A stretch of 64,000 nt of DNA, from NCBI GenBank assembly GCA_910588955.1, contig CAJURQ010000001.1, forward strand, positions 124,001 to 188,000, given 5' to 3'. This DNA is from an uncultured Lachnospiraceae bacterium. GTDB lineage: Bacteria > Bacillota > Clostridia > Lachnospirales > Lachnospiraceae. The stretch's first letter is position 1. Each line of letters begins with the position of its first letter. The notes beneath the pieces were generated by a model, which was not told where the DNA came from, searched no databases, and was given only the letters and a program-made list of their open reading frames with translations. The translations under genes were made by a program, and so were the position numbers. This document shows positions 41,111 through 51,345 of this stretch, in pieces.

Positions 41111-44100
41111 TTAGTTCCACTTGTTGCCGCTTTGTTCCACGCCGCTCACGCTGCCGCCGAAGCCCGACCAAATGACGGGCGCTTTATCGCCGATGCAGTT
41201 TTCTATCGTGACGCCCTTCACATGGGCGTTCAACTGTCCGAGAATCTGAATAGTTCCCTTGGCATTTCCCTTGAACGTGCAATTGGATATTGTCACATTG
41301 CTGCAGGTTCTGTTTTTGTTTGGCTCAATGTCAATGCCATACTGCGGATCTGTTCCGCTTGCGTTATTAAATTGGCTGTTGCTGACCGTAACATTCGATG
41401 CATCTGTAATAGACAAATTATTTCGTCTGTTGTGATGCAGATTGCAGTTTGTGATCGTTACACCGTTGCTAGATGGGTTGCCAAGTTGCGTATTATCATA
41501 CTTACCGAGATAAATACCGTCGCCCCAGCACTCAGAAATTTCTACATCTTTGATGTAAACGTTTGTGCAGCCTGAAATTCTGATACCGTGTCCCCATTCA
41601 CCACGATTGCCTATATGGGAATTACGTTCCCCAACAAGTTTTCCGCCGGAAATCACAACGTTGTTACGACCAAAAGCCCATATTATTTGGGAATTTTCTT
41701 GGTTATTTCCGATTGCAAAAAGTTGTGCCTCAGGTGACATAATTAGGGTTTGGTTGTCTGTCAGTACAATACCGCCAAATTCACTAACGGCATCGATATG
41801 ATAAATACCTTCCGGTATATACATATAATCATATTTGTTGGGATTCCACTCCCAATTTCGCAACAGTTGGTTTATTTTTGGTGTGTCATCAGTACAGCCA
41901 GATTCCTGATGATATACAATGACTCTGGAATCCTGCTCTGGTTCTGTCACTTCTCCTTCTACGATAACATAGCACTGTTGGACATTATCTTTGCTGCCTA
42001 TGTAGGCTTTTATAGTGGCGGCGCCCATCTTTTTCATAGAGAGCAAACCTCTATCACTAACAGAAACCACATTTTGATTGTCACTTTCAAATGTAATGCC
42101 GTCAGCAAGTATCTCCTGATCTTCGTTACCATCCAATGTTAATTGATAAGTGTCACCAACTTTACCTGTAATTGTCCGGTTTGCCTGCGTGAGAGTTGGT
42201 ATGTTTATGGTTATTCTACACGTTGCCTTTTTATTACCATCTTGTGTAAGTGCCGTTATCGTTACAGTACCCTTAGTTTTCGCTTGGATAATGACGGAAG
42301 AAGTAAGGGTATTTTGAGGATTATTTTCTGTATCGGTTTTAACAGGTTCCACAGTGGCAATTTTAGTGTTTGAGCTAGTCCAAATCACAGTAGGATTTGC
42401 TAAAGGCTGCTCTGGTGTCTGCGGCGTAATTGTGGCAGTCAGTTTTCTCTCTGTTTCGTTTGAAGCGAGAGAAAATGTATGCGAAGTTTTATCTAGTTTA
42501 ATAGCTTTTACGCGGTTAATGCCGTAAGCTTTCTTTTGAATCTTAAAGGAATAGGTCTTTGTGCCGCCGTAGTCCCCGATACCGTGCAGGTTAATCTTTG
42601 CAGTACCGACTTTGATGTTGTTTTTGTATGTGGATTCTACGATTTCAATACAGGAATCCTTGTCCGCCAATTCTTTTTTTGCGTTTTGGTCCGCAGCGCT
42701 GGCATAAACATGAATATCCTCTTTTTGCAATTTGATTTCCTCACCGGTATAGGTCTGGAGATCGATCGCAATCTTCAGTTTGCCGATATCTTTTGCCTTG
42801 TCGTAGATCCGGTAGGTGCCGGTAAGCGTGCCTTCATAAAAGCCGGTTCCCGTGACCGTTACGGTAACGGTTGTGCCGATAGAGGGAACAGCAGTAGGAT
42901 CCGCCGGATTCATATCGGGATAACTGTATGCGATTTCTCTGAGGTAGTCCGTTTTTGCCGCCAGCTTTTTCCCGTTCGTGTCCGTCACGGTGACGCCTGC
43001 TTTCCATTTATCGGGTCTAATATCATGCTGTTTATCCGGAACGGTTATGAGGGCTTTGCCGATATCAGCTTTTGTCACGGTGAGCGTCACTGTCTTTTCG
43101 TACCCGTTATAATTTCCCTTTCCCCTGATGGTACAGGTCATGTCTTGTCCCGAGTCTGCAGTGATTTTTTTGTTATCCTTTAACTGTACGCTATAGTCGG
43201 TCTTGCTGTTTAAGACAACATAATTTTCATCCCGTATATAAAATTCCGGCGCAGCGCCATTTTTTTGATAAGGAATTTCCAGAGAACCGTCCGCTTTCTT
43301 GGTTACATTTCCGCCCCAGACAATGGTTAGATGCTTTTCATCACAGTTAGGCAGAATTTTATATTTTTTCGAGACAGATCCGGTGTACCTGCCCATGCCT
43401 TTAAAGGTGACTGTCACGTTCCCGGCTTTTTTTGCATTGCCGTATTTTATGGTGTAGTCTGTTCCCTTTATAAGCGGTTCGGTGTTTCCGTCGTCAGTTT
43501 TAAAAGCCAGAAGATTCGAGTCCGGCTGGAACATGCCGCCGGTTTTATCTACGATCTGCTGGGAGAAGATGATTTCCTCTTTCCAGTTTGCACCAAACAC
43601 AATGGCGTCTTTGTCATTGATTTTTCTGTCACCGGCAAGTTTCAGATTGATTTTCTTACAGCCGCGGTAACCGGCTTCCCTGCCGGCAGCCGTAGGGAAG
43701 ACTGTCAAAGATGCGCCCTCGATTCCGTTTGCACAGACTTCATAATCATAGAGTCTCGCTTCCAGAATCACGTTGCTTATTTTGAGTGTCTGAATTTTTA
43801 CGTCTGCTTTGGCTAAAGGCGTTCCGTGGTATTCATACTTGCTTTTATCAAGCGTTACGGACGCGGTGCTGAAATTCTTCTTTTTCAGTTCATCTTTAAG
43901 CACGACAAGGTTCATTTGGAATGTTCCGGTAAAATTGCCTGAGCCGTTGACTGTATAATGGTAGACCTTTCCAGCCTCATAGGAGTCGCCTTTTTTATAA
44001 TCCTTTCCGCCCAATTCTGTCGTTAAACTGTCATAATTACAGACGAAATCTCTGTTTGCCGACAGTTTTTTCTTGCCGAAGTACAGGACAGGAGCGGGGA

Positions 44101-45826
44101 TATTCACTTTTGCGCCGTAGTTTATCGTCTGCTCATAGGAGGGCGTTTTGGTGTTGTCTGTCGTATAAATATCGATCTTATTGATATCCAGTGGGTGAAT
44201 TGTATAATATAAGGTTACGCTGCCCTGATACTGACCTTTCAGGTTGATGGTCACGCTGGGCGCCTTGGAGCTGTTCCAAGCGGCAGCGTTGACGTTATTT
44301 TTATAAGCCAGCGTATAGTCTGTTTTTTCCGTCAGCAGTTTATTTTTATAGTAAACGCGGAGATTCTGTGTGAGCTTTTGACCCGTGTAAATGAGGGAGG
44401 GGTTCTCTTTTTCAAAACCGGCTACTCGGATCTCGTTGGAGAGGTCAAGCAGTTTATTGTCGGGGGCTGTGGCGTCCGGCACGACATCCACCGTGACGGA
44501 TGCGGTTTTGCCGCCGCAGGATGCGGTGATTTTGGCATAGCCCTCCGCAACAGCCGTGATCGTGGCAGCTCCGTTTTCACCTGCAGTCACGGTGGCTACG
44601 TGTACGTCGCTGCTTTCCCACAGAAGGGGAGGGAGGGCGAGGGACTCTGTCTCGGCGGTAACCGTCGCCGTGATCTGCTTGGTGCCGGCATCACCGGTTG
44701 GCTGCATAGTCAGAGGCTGTGTTTCGCTTAATGTGATCGTTTTAACTTCCGACTTTTTCTCCTCAATAGGCGGTTCGCTATCCCCTGCAAGTGTGGAGAA
44801 ATCAGCCGTGGTATCGTTTTCGGAAACAGTGGAAAGGGTGCCTGCTGTCTGTTCTGTTTCGGCATTGTCCGATGCTGTATCTTCCGACGCCGCTCCGCTG
44901 CTGTTTTCGACCGCGGGCAGGGCAGTGTCTTCAGTCAGCCCATCCCCGGAAAGTTCATCGTGAGAAGTATCGGCGCTGTTTTCCGAGACGGAAGAATTTT
45001 CGGAAACGGATGAATCGCTTCGGGCGGCGTCTGGTGTTACTTGTTCCGTGTCGGCGGGGTCTTCCGGGGTCGGGTCTGTGTCTGTAAGGGTGTCATTTTG
45101 GGGCACAAAAGGGATGGTAGACGCCGCGTAAAAGTCCTCGGCTTTTCCCTCTTCGGTTTCCGGATAGTACGCCGCCCGGATATAGTAGTCGTACGCTTCG
45201 TCGTCGGCGTCTTCGGGTGTGAGCAATATCATCTGATAGTATTCGCTCTCAGCGTCCGTTATTTCTTCCATGGCAAAGAAAGGCGAAGAGAGCGTTTCCT
45301 CAAAACCGCTCCAGTCGTCTTCCGTATCGAGAAGGTTTTTACTTCCGGGTTCTTTCCCTTTTTCGCCGCGGAGAATGCACCATTCCAGCGTCCCGGTATC
45401 TCTATATTCGGGAGTCATTTCCAGATCATAATTCACAAACAGAATCAGATCTTCCTCTGTCTCAAAGGATAGCGGGATATCGTAAATAAAGGTGTCGTCA
45501 TCTGCGGCGGGGAGCGCTTCTCCTTCGGGAATCTGTCCGATATGTAGGGCGGGCAGCTGTACTTTGGCTTCATCATCCACGGATGCATCCGACAATACGT
45601 CATTTTCTTCGCCTTTTTTAATCCCGTCTTCGGATGAGGGAATATTGTCTTCTGTCATCGAATCCCCGTCAGTCGATTCTTCCTCGGAAGCCATCGTGTT
45701 TTCTGAGACGGAATCTTCCGTGGTAACGACGTTTTCTGTGGCAATTGCCGTCATGCCGCCGCAGTCGCCGAGCGCGATCGCGACGGAAAGCATTGCCGCA
45801 AGCCATCTGTTTCTGTTTCGCATCAT
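41111..45826 (-). CDS. Large secreted surface protein with Ig-like repeats and beta-helix
   Basis: A 1571-residue exported protein. Order: signal peptide (WLAAMLSVAIALGDCGGM); a Ser/Glu/Asp-rich region with repeated SVSEN motifs (about 30-350); a bacterial Ig-like (Big_2) domain (about 360-460); a run of about six repeats with the pattern TDYTLxYxNN...GxYxGS, about 80-100 residues each (460-1110); two more Ig-like domains (1120-1310); and a C-terminal right-handed beta-helix (1325-1571) with pectate-lyase-like turns (GIRISGCTNVYIKDVEIS, SNVTISNCTF). AGGAGG is 5 bases before ATG 45826. No LPXTG anchor is seen. It is likely an adhesin or polysaccharide-binding or -cleaving protein. The beta-helix end is more AT-rich than the repeat part. 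Confidence 0.85.
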   Translation of the reverse strand: MMRNRNRWLAAMLSVAIALGDCGGMTAIATENVVTTEDSVSENTMASEEESTDGDSMTEDNIPSSEDGIKKGEENDVLSDASVDDEAKVQLPALHIGQIPEGEALPAADDDTFIYDIPLSFETEEDLILFVNYDLEMTPEYRDTGTLEWCILRGEKGKEPGSKNLLDTEDDWSGFEETLSSPFFAMEEITDAESEYYQMILLTPEDADDEAYDYYIRAAYYPETEEGKAEDFYAASTIPFVPQNDTLTDTDPTPEDPADTEQVTPDAARSDSSVSENSSVSENSADTSHDELSGDGLTEDTALPAVENSSGAASEDTASDNAETEQTAGTLSTVSENDTTADFSTLAGDSEPPIEEKKSEVKTITLSETQPLTMQPTGDAGTKQITATVTAETESLALPPLLWESSDVHVATVTAGENGAATITAVAEGYAKITASCGGKTASVTVDVVPDATAPDNKLLDLSNEIRVAGFEKENPSLIYTGQKLTQNLRVYYKNKLLTEKTDYTLAYKNNVNAAAWNSSKAPSVTINLKGQYQGSVTLYYTIHPLDINKIDIYTTDNTKTPSYEQTINYGAKVNIPAPVLYFGKKKLSANRDFVCNYDSLTTELGGKDYKKGDSYEAGKVYHYTVNGSGNFTGTFQMNLVVLKDELKKKNFSTASVTLDKSKYEYHGTPLAKADVKIQTLKISNVILEARLYDYEVCANGIEGASLTVFPTAAGREAGYRGCKKINLKLAGDRKINDKDAIVFGANWKEEIIFSQQIVDKTGGMFQPDSNLLAFKTDDGNTEPLIKGTDYTIKYGNAKKAGNVTVTFKGMGRYTGSVSKKYKILPNCDEKHLTIVWGGNVTKKADGSLEIPYQKNGAAPEFYIRDENYVVLNSKTDYSVQLKDNKKITADSGQDMTCTIRGKGNYNGYEKTVTLTVTKADIGKALITVPDKQHDIRPDKWKAGVTVTDTNGKKLAAKTDYLREIAYSYPDMNPADPTAVPSIGTTVTVTVTGTGFYEGTLTGTYRIYDKAKDIGKLKIAIDLQTYTGEEIKLQKEDIHVYASAADQNAKKELADKDSCIEIVESTYKNNIKVGTAKINLHGIGDYGGTKTYSFKIQKKAYGINRVKAIKLDKTSHTFSLASNETERKLTATITPQTPEQPLANPTVIWTSSNTKIATVEPVKTDTENNPQNTLTSSVIIQAKTKGTVTITALTQDGNKKATCRITINIPTLTQANRTITGKVGDTYQLTLDGNEDQEILADGITFESDNQNVVSVSDRGLLSMKKMGAATIKAYIGSKDNVQQCYVIVEGEVTEPEQDSRVIVYHQESGCTDDTPKINQLLRNWEWNPNKYDYMYIPEGIYHIDAVSEFGGIVLTDNQTLIMSPEAQLFAIGNNQENSQIIWAFGRNNVVISGGKLVGERNSHIGNRGEWGHGIRISGCTNVYIKDVEISECWGDGIYLGKYDNTQLGNPSSNGVTITNCNLHHNRRNNLSITDASNVTVSNSQFNNASGTDPQYGIDIEPNKNRTCSNVTISNCTFKGNAKGTIQILGQLNAHVKGVTIENCIGDKAPVIWSGFGGSVSGVEQSGNKWN

Positions 45827-45962
45827 CAATTCCTCCTAAATTTGCTTTTGCACGTCTGAAAATGACGGCAGTATATATTCTTTCATACGCATTTTTGCCG
45901 TATGAGCATAACCTGTACCATTATAGCACAAATCCGGCGAAAAGTGAGATGGAATATATGTG

Positions 45963-45997
45963 AAAAATCAGCCGGCTTCTGTCTGAAACCGGCTGAT
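45963..45997 (-). terminator. Terminator of the chemoreceptor gene
   Basis: ATCAGCCGG / CCGGCTGAT stem, 13-base loop, followed on the minus strand by TTTTT. Confidence 0.85.
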
Positions 45998-46007
45998 GAA
46001 GAGAAGA

Positions 46008-47732
46008 TTACAATTTGAATTTTCCGACCTCCGTTTCAAGCTGTCCGGCGATCTCCCGGTTGCCCTCGGCTTCGCCTTTGATGCTTTCCATGCTTACGGT
46101 CATGTCGGTAGCCATCTCCGTGACATCGACAACACCTTTGGCACTTTCCTCCACGGCGATGCTGACGGCGTCCACAGCTTCCTTTATGCTGTCAATGTTT
46201 TTGTTCAGGCGCATACTCTCGTCAGCGAAATCGCGCATAGTTTCACTCAGGTGGTTTACGTCATTTTTATAGTTCTGGCTGTTATCCAGAAGTCTTTCAT
46301 ATCCTGCCATAGCGGTTTCATTCATAAAGCGGATCATATGTTCCGATTCATTTGCCAGTTCGTTTACGGCGTGAATGACTTCCTGACTGACGCGCCGGAT
46401 ACCCTCGGCAGCACGGGCGGAATTGTCTGCAAGCGATCCGATTTCACTTGCCACAACGGCAAATCCTCTTCCCGCTTCGCCTGCTCTTGCTGCCTCAATG
46501 CTTGCATTCAGTGCAAGGAGGCTTGTCTGGTCGGTAATGTTGATAATTTCATTCGCCAGCGTATCAATCTGTTCTACTGCTTTGGAGCGCTGTATCCGTT
46601 CGTTCATCTGTTCCGACATGTCTGCCGCCTGTCTTGCCGCCTCGGTTCTGTCGGTTTCCGCCGCCTCATAAATGGTCTGCACTTTTTCCATGATTTCCGC
46701 CGCGCAGTCCCGCTCCGAGGATGCTTTTTCGGAAATGCCGCTGATACTCTGCGTGATGTGCACCACGGACTCGTCCACCTGATAGAGTGAGACGCTTGTC
46801 TCCTCCATGGCGGCGCTCATCTGTTCCATGGTGGCGGATATATCCGAAATATTGTCCTTCGCGTGGACGAGACTTTCCGCGATGGAGCCTGTGGATTTGC
46901 CAAGCTGTGTGGAGTTTTTGGAGATATTCAGCATGATTCCGCGGATATATTCTAGCAGAGCATTGATGTTTCCGGCGATCAGTTCCAGTTCATCGCCGGA
47001 AGAGATATCCAGCTTTTGCGTCAGATCTCCTTCGTTGTGCACCAGATCGTAAATTTTGCGGTCAACTTTATTCAGACTCCGCATGATGCGGTTAACGATC
47101 AGATTTAATATCACCAGCGCAAGTATCAGGCATATAATGGAGATCTGGAAGATGCTGTTTCGCGCGCCTTCAATCCGTCCCGCCACATAGGATGCATCGT
47201 AATCGCAGCCGAGCACGGCGACTACTTTACCGGCACTGTCCCTGATCGGAAGATAGGCGGAGATCAGAATGCCGTCTGCCGTCTCATCGATATAATCCTG
47301 CACATATTCCTGACCGGAAAAGACCTCCGCGAACTCGGCATAATCCCCGTCAAAGGCAGCTCCCGGAAGGTTCTGGTTTTCGCTGGTGTCCGTATCTATG
47401 CCGTAGTAGAGGCTTGCATTGTCGTTTGTGTGCAGGGTGTATAGGTACGCAATGCCGCAGAGCTCCTGAATCTGCCGGAGGGCAGCCAGATTAGTCCGGT
47501 ATGCTTCTGTGCTCTCAAAACCGGATCCGACACTGGCGAGGTAATCCCCATCCACCGCAAATCCGGCGATAGAAGCCGCCATCTGTGCTTCCTCCACCCC
47601 GAGCTGAATCATGCCGGTCTGGATGCGCATGTAAGAATTTATCCCGATGACCGCACACATGACGATGATCAGACATGTGGCAGGAATCAGGATTTTCCAT
47701 CGGATACTGAGCCGCCTTACTTTTGTTTTCAC
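46008..47732 (-). CDS. Methyl-accepting chemotaxis protein
   Basis: 574 residues: N-terminal transmembrane helix (ILIPATCLIIVMCAVIG), an extracytoplasmic sensor of about 150 residues that looks like a single Cache/PAS-type fold (ISAYLPIRDSAGKVVAVLG), a second helix (ISIICLILALVILNLIV), a HAMP-like linker and a signalling domain with the hairpin tip DQTSLLALNASIEAARAGEAGRGFAVVASEI. It would control CheA activity. GTG start at 47732 after GGGAG. No che genes are near; the ligand is unknown. Confidence 0.93.
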   Translation of the reverse strand: MKTKVRRLSIRWKILIPATCLIIVMCAVIGINSYMRIQTGMIQLGVEEAQMAASIAGFAVDGDYLASVGSGFESTEAYRTNLAALRQIQELCGIAYLYTLHTNDNASLYYGIDTDTSENQNLPGAAFDGDYAEFAEVFSGQEYVQDYIDETADGILISAYLPIRDSAGKVVAVLGCDYDASYVAGRIEGARNSIFQISIICLILALVILNLIVNRIMRSLNKVDRKIYDLVHNEGDLTQKLDISSGDELELIAGNINALLEYIRGIMLNISKNSTQLGKSTGSIAESLVHAKDNISDISATMEQMSAAMEETSVSLYQVDESVVHITQSISGISEKASSERDCAAEIMEKVQTIYEAAETDRTEAARQAADMSEQMNERIQRSKAVEQIDTLANEIINITDQTSLLALNASIEAARAGEAGRGFAVVASEIGSLADNSARAAEGIRRVSQEVIHAVNELANESEHMIRFMNETAMAGYERLLDNSQNYKNDVNHLSETMRDFADESMRLNKNIDSIKEAVDAVSIAVEESAKGVVDVTEMATDMTVSMESIKGEAEGNREIAGQLETEVGKFKL

Positions 47733-47750
47733 GGAATTGCTCCCTTTGCT

Positions 47751-47771
47751 ATGTACTGTTTTTCAGTACAT
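47751..47771. promoter_or_regulatory. Perfect inverted repeat in the chemoreceptor leader
   Basis: ATGTACTG-ttttt-CAGTACAT lies between the promoter and the GTG start on the minus strand. It may be an operator or RNA hairpin. Confidence 0.4.
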
Positions 47772-47790
47772 AATTATTTATTTATACATA

Positions 47791-47819
47791 ATTATACTCC
47801 CACAAAAACGAGAAATCAA
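47791..47819 (-). promoter_or_regulatory. Promoter of the chemoreceptor gene
   Basis: On the minus strand, TTGATT (47819-47814), 17 bases, TATAAT (47796-47791). Confidence 0.65.
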
Positions 47820-47892
47820 CGCACACATAACCAGATATTACGCAAAATCGATGGAGAATGGCGGCAAGTGGCTGAAAACGGCAAGAAAACAG

Positions 47893-47920
47893 TTGACAAA
47901 TCCCACAGGTATAATAAAAT
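47893..47920 (+). promoter_or_regulatory. Promoter of leuS
   Basis: TTGACA (47893-47898), 16 bases, TAAAAT (47915-47920). No T-box is present between it and leuS. Confidence 0.6.
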
Positions 47921-47966
47921 ATGTAGAGTAAAAGCCGTATGAGGCAGGAAAGGATTGGGCAGTAAC

Positions 47967-50495
47967 ATGGCAGAAGTGTACAATCACAGAGAAGTGGAGA
48001 CAAAATGGCAGAAGATCTGGGACGACGAGAAGGCTTTCCAGACCTCGGAGGACTACTCTAAACCGAAATATTACGCGCTGGTGGAGTTCCCTTACCCCTC
48101 GGGGCAGGGACTGCATGTGGGACATCCGCGTCCCTACACGGCGCTTGACATTGTGGCGAGAAAGAGAAGGATGCAGGGCTACAACGTGCTCTATCCTATG
48201 GGCTGGGACGCGTTCGGTCTTCCCACGGAAAACTATGCGATCAAAAATCATATTCACCCGAAGATCGTGACGCAGAATAACGTGGCGCGTTTTAAGAGCC
48301 AGCTGCATTCTCTGGGCTATTCTTTTGACTGGGAGAGAGAGGTCAATACCACAGACCCCAATTATTATAAGTGGACCCAGTGGATTTTCCTGAAACTGTT
48401 TAAGGCGGGGCTGGCATACAAGTCCGAGATGCCGATCAACTGGTGTACCTCCTGTAAAGTAGGGCTTGCCAACGAGGAAGTGGTGAACGGTGTCTGCGAG
48501 CGCTGTGGCGCGGAGGTAGTCCGCAAGGTAAAGAGCCAGTGGATGTTAAAGATCACGGAGTACGCGGACAAGCTGATCGAAGGGCTTGACACGGTGGATT
48601 ACGTGGAGCGCGTCAAGGTTTCCCAGAAGAACTGGATCGGGAAGTCTATGGGCGCGGAGGTGGACTTTTCCATCAAGGACAAAGAGGATAAGCTGCGCGT
48701 CTACACGACCCGCTGCGATACGCTGTTTGGCGCGACCTACATGGTGGTGTCGCCGGAGCATCCGATCATTGATAAATATAAGGACGAGCTGAAAAACTGG
48801 GACGATATCTGCGATTACAGGGAGCAGGCGGCGAGAAAGTCCGACTTCGAGCGCGCGGAGCTTGCGAAGGAGAAAACCGGCGTGCGCATCGACGGCATGT
48901 CCGCGGTTAACCCGGTGAACGGCAAGGAGATCCCGATTTATATTTCCGACTATGTGCTGATGAGTTACGGCACGGGCGCGATCATGGCGGTGCCGGCACA
49001 CGATGAGAGAGACTGGGAGTTCGCGAAGAAATTCGGTCTGCCCATCGTCGAGGTGGTTGCGGGCGGAAAGGACGTGCAGGAGGAAGTGTACACGGACGTG
49101 GCGGAGGGTACGCTTGTGAACTCGGATTTCCTGAACGGACTCTCTGTGGCGGATGCCAAGGAGAAAATGATCGCTTTTCTGGAAGAGAAGGGCGTAGGCT
49201 GTGCCAAGACCAACTTTAAGCTGCGCGACTGGGTATTTTCCAGACAGCGTTACTGGGGCGAGCCGATTCCGATTGTAGAGTGCGAGAAGTGCGGTTTTGT
49301 GCCGCTTGACGAGAGCGAACTGCCTCTGGAACTTCCCGAGGTGGAGAGCTATATGCCGACAGATACGGGCGAGTCGCCGCTGGCGGCTATGACTGATTGG
49401 GTCAATACCACCTGCCCGTGCTGCGGAGGTCCCGCGAAGCGGGAGACGGACACGATGCCCCAGTGGGCGGGGTCGTCGTGGTACTTCCTGCGCTACACAG
49501 ACCCGAAGAATGAGAACGCGCTGGCGAGCAAGGAGGCGCTTGATTATTGGATGCCCGTGGACTGGTACAACGGCGGTATGGAGCATACCACGCTACACCT
49601 GTTATATTCCCGGTTCTGGCACAAATTCCTCTATGACCAGAAGGCAGTGCCCTGCCCGGAGCCTTACGCGAAGCGGACGTCCCACGGCATGATTCTCGGC
49701 TTGAATCCCCACTGTTTCTCGAATCTTCCTGTGGCGGAGCAGGAGGCGCTTCTTAAGGAGCACGGCAGCGAGAAGGCGGCGAGACAGGCGCTGAAAGAAA
49801 AGTACGGTGAGATGGCGGAGCACCCGGTTGTGAAAATGTCCAAGTCTCTCGGCAACGTGGTGAATCCCGATGATATCGTGGCGGACTACGGCGCGGACAC
49901 TCTGCGGACATACGAGATGTTTATCGGTGCGTTCGAGTTGAGCGCGGGCTGGAGCGAGGACGGTGTGAAGGGCTGCCGCCGGTTTTTGGAGAGAGTTTGG
50001 AAATTACAGGATATCCTGACGGACGGCGCGGACTACTCTAAAGATATGGAAATCAAGATGCATCAGACCATAAAGAAGGTCAGCAGTGATTTTGAGAATC
50101 TGAAATACAACACGGCGATCGCGGCGATGATGACTCTTGTGAACGAGTTCTATAAAAAGAACGAGGTTACGAAGGGCGAGTTTAGGACGCTGCTTGCACT
50201 GTTAAATCCGGTGGCGCCTCACATTACCGAGGAACTCTGGCAGACAGTCGGCTTTGAGGGCAGGGTTTACCAGACCGCATGGCCGGAGTACGAGGAGGCG
50301 AAAACCGTAGAGTCCACGGTGGAGATCATGGTGCAGATCAATGGCAAAAACCGGGCGACCTTGAATATTGGTAAGGACGATCCGAAGGACGAGGTTATTG
50401 CGAAAGCGAAGGAGACGATCGCGGATAAGCTGACGGGGACGATTGTGAAGGAGATTTACGTGCCCGGCAGACTGGTGAATATTGTGCAGAAGTGA
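47967..50495 (+). CDS. leuS: Leucine-tRNA ligase
   Basis: Charges tRNA-Leu. The 842 residues show the class I HIGH motif as HVGHPRPY, the catalytic-site KMSKS as VKMSKSLGN, an editing (CP1) domain with YGTGAIMAVPAHDERD, zinc-ribbon-like cysteines (CEKCGFV, CPCCGGPA) and the C-terminal anticodon and extension domains. The ATG at 47967 gives the standard MAEVYNHREVETKWQ start; the TTG at 47955 is too close to GGAAAGG. Unlike pheS it has no T-box. Confidence 0.95.
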   Translation: MAEVYNHREVETKWQKIWDDEKAFQTSEDYSKPKYYALVEFPYPSGQGLHVGHPRPYTALDIVARKRRMQGYNVLYPMGWDAFGLPTENYAIKNHIHPKIVTQNNVARFKSQLHSLGYSFDWEREVNTTDPNYYKWTQWIFLKLFKAGLAYKSEMPINWCTSCKVGLANEEVVNGVCERCGAEVVRKVKSQWMLKITEYADKLIEGLDTVDYVERVKVSQKNWIGKSMGAEVDFSIKDKEDKLRVYTTRCDTLFGATYMVVSPEHPIIDKYKDELKNWDDICDYREQAARKSDFERAELAKEKTGVRIDGMSAVNPVNGKEIPIYISDYVLMSYGTGAIMAVPAHDERDWEFAKKFGLPIVEVVAGGKDVQEEVYTDVAEGTLVNSDFLNGLSVADAKEKMIAFLEEKGVGCAKTNFKLRDWVFSRQRYWGEPIPIVECEKCGFVPLDESELPLELPEVESYMPTDTGESPLAAMTDWVNTTCPCCGGPAKRETDTMPQWAGSSWYFLRYTDPKNENALASKEALDYWMPVDWYNGGMEHTTLHLLYSRFWHKFLYDQKAVPCPEPYAKRTSHGMILGLNPHCFSNLPVAEQEALLKEHGSEKAARQALKEKYGEMAEHPVVKMSKSLGNVVNPDDIVADYGADTLRTYEMFIGAFELSAGWSEDGVKGCRRFLERVWKLQDILTDGADYSKDMEIKMHQTIKKVSSDFENLKYNTAIAAMMTLVNEFYKKNEVTKGEFRTLLALLNPVAPHITEELWQTVGFEGRVYQTAWPEYEEAKTVESTVEIMVQINGKNRATLNIGKDDPKDEVIAKAKETIADKLTGTIVKEIYVPGRLVNIVQK

Positions 50496-50567
50496 GAAAC
50501 ACAAGGGCGGATTTGAACTTCAGTCTGAGGTTTTTAGGCACGAGATGCATCACAAGGGAGGGACAAC

Positions 50568-51278
50568 ATGATTGTGCTATCTATACTGCTGACGGCGCTC
50601 GTGGTTTCTTCCCATGTGATGACAGCGGCATATAACGGTGTCCCTGTGCAGAGTGAGCTGGTGCAGTTGGCTGTCATGCTTCCGCAGGATGACATCTGCA
50701 ACATGTATCTCGACAGGGGCAAGGTGGAAGATTACAATGGGGACGGCGTACCAGAAGTGTATTTAACAGCGGGCGGCGGCTGGCATTATCTGGTGTGCTA
50801 CACGCTGGACGGCGGGATGCGCACGGTGGAAGATCTGGAACCGTGGGCGTGGTCGAGCGATCTGTGTCACACAGCGGACGGGCATCTGGTGCTGTATACA
50901 TGGCCCCATACCACGGGGACGGACGGAAATTACAATCATCGGATTTATGAGTGGACAGAGGACGGGTGGTGTCTGAAGGAGGATCTGTGGAGCGAGCCGG
51001 ACGAATGCGACTTTGACGGCACGGTTTTGAGCTGTACCTATTTTTACGCGGAGACAGCGGCGGATCCGTTCCTGTACAGCGACAAGGAGGCGGAAGAGAT
51101 ACCGCTCACAAAGGAAGAATATGAACAGAAGATAAAAGACCTCGGGGAGATGACTTCTGTTTTTGAGGACGGGCTCGTATGGGGCTGGGATTTCTGGCAG
51201 GAAAATGATTATGACGACGAGTCTGTGGGATATGGCATTTGCAGGGAGATTCAGGAAGAGGTATTGAACTGGCAGTAA
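50568..51278 (+). CDS. Secreted hypothetical protein
   Basis: 236 residues, not recognised as a named family. A short hydrophobic N-terminus (MIVLSILLTALVVSSHVMTA) suggests export. KVEDYNGDGVPEVYL is a calcium-loop-like D-x-N-x-D repeat of the kind seen in FG-GAP/VCBS or dockerin proteins, and the rest is rich in Trp, Asp and Glu. AAGGGAGGG precedes the ATG. It sits between leuS and a PHP phosphatase gene in the same direction. Confidence 0.65.
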   Translation: MIVLSILLTALVVSSHVMTAAYNGVPVQSELVQLAVMLPQDDICNMYLDRGKVEDYNGDGVPEVYLTAGGGWHYLVCYTLDGGMRTVEDLEPWAWSSDLCHTADGHLVLYTWPHTTGTDGNYNHRIYEWTEDGWCLKEDLWSEPDECDFDGTVLSCTYFYAETAADPFLYSDKEAEEIPLTKEEYEQKIKDLGEMTSVFEDGLVWGWDFWQENDYDDESVGYGICREIQEEVLNWQ

Positions 51279-51345
51279 CGGAGGTGTTACATCATGTTGT
51301 GATATGGGCAGGCGCGGTTCATTTCAGAGTAGGGCGGAGTTTACT

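Noticed and set aside
48546..49586. 346-codon minus-strand frame opposite leuS
   Set aside because: It lies inside the leuS coding sequence; composition (Arg/His/Leu rich) is that of a shadow frame.
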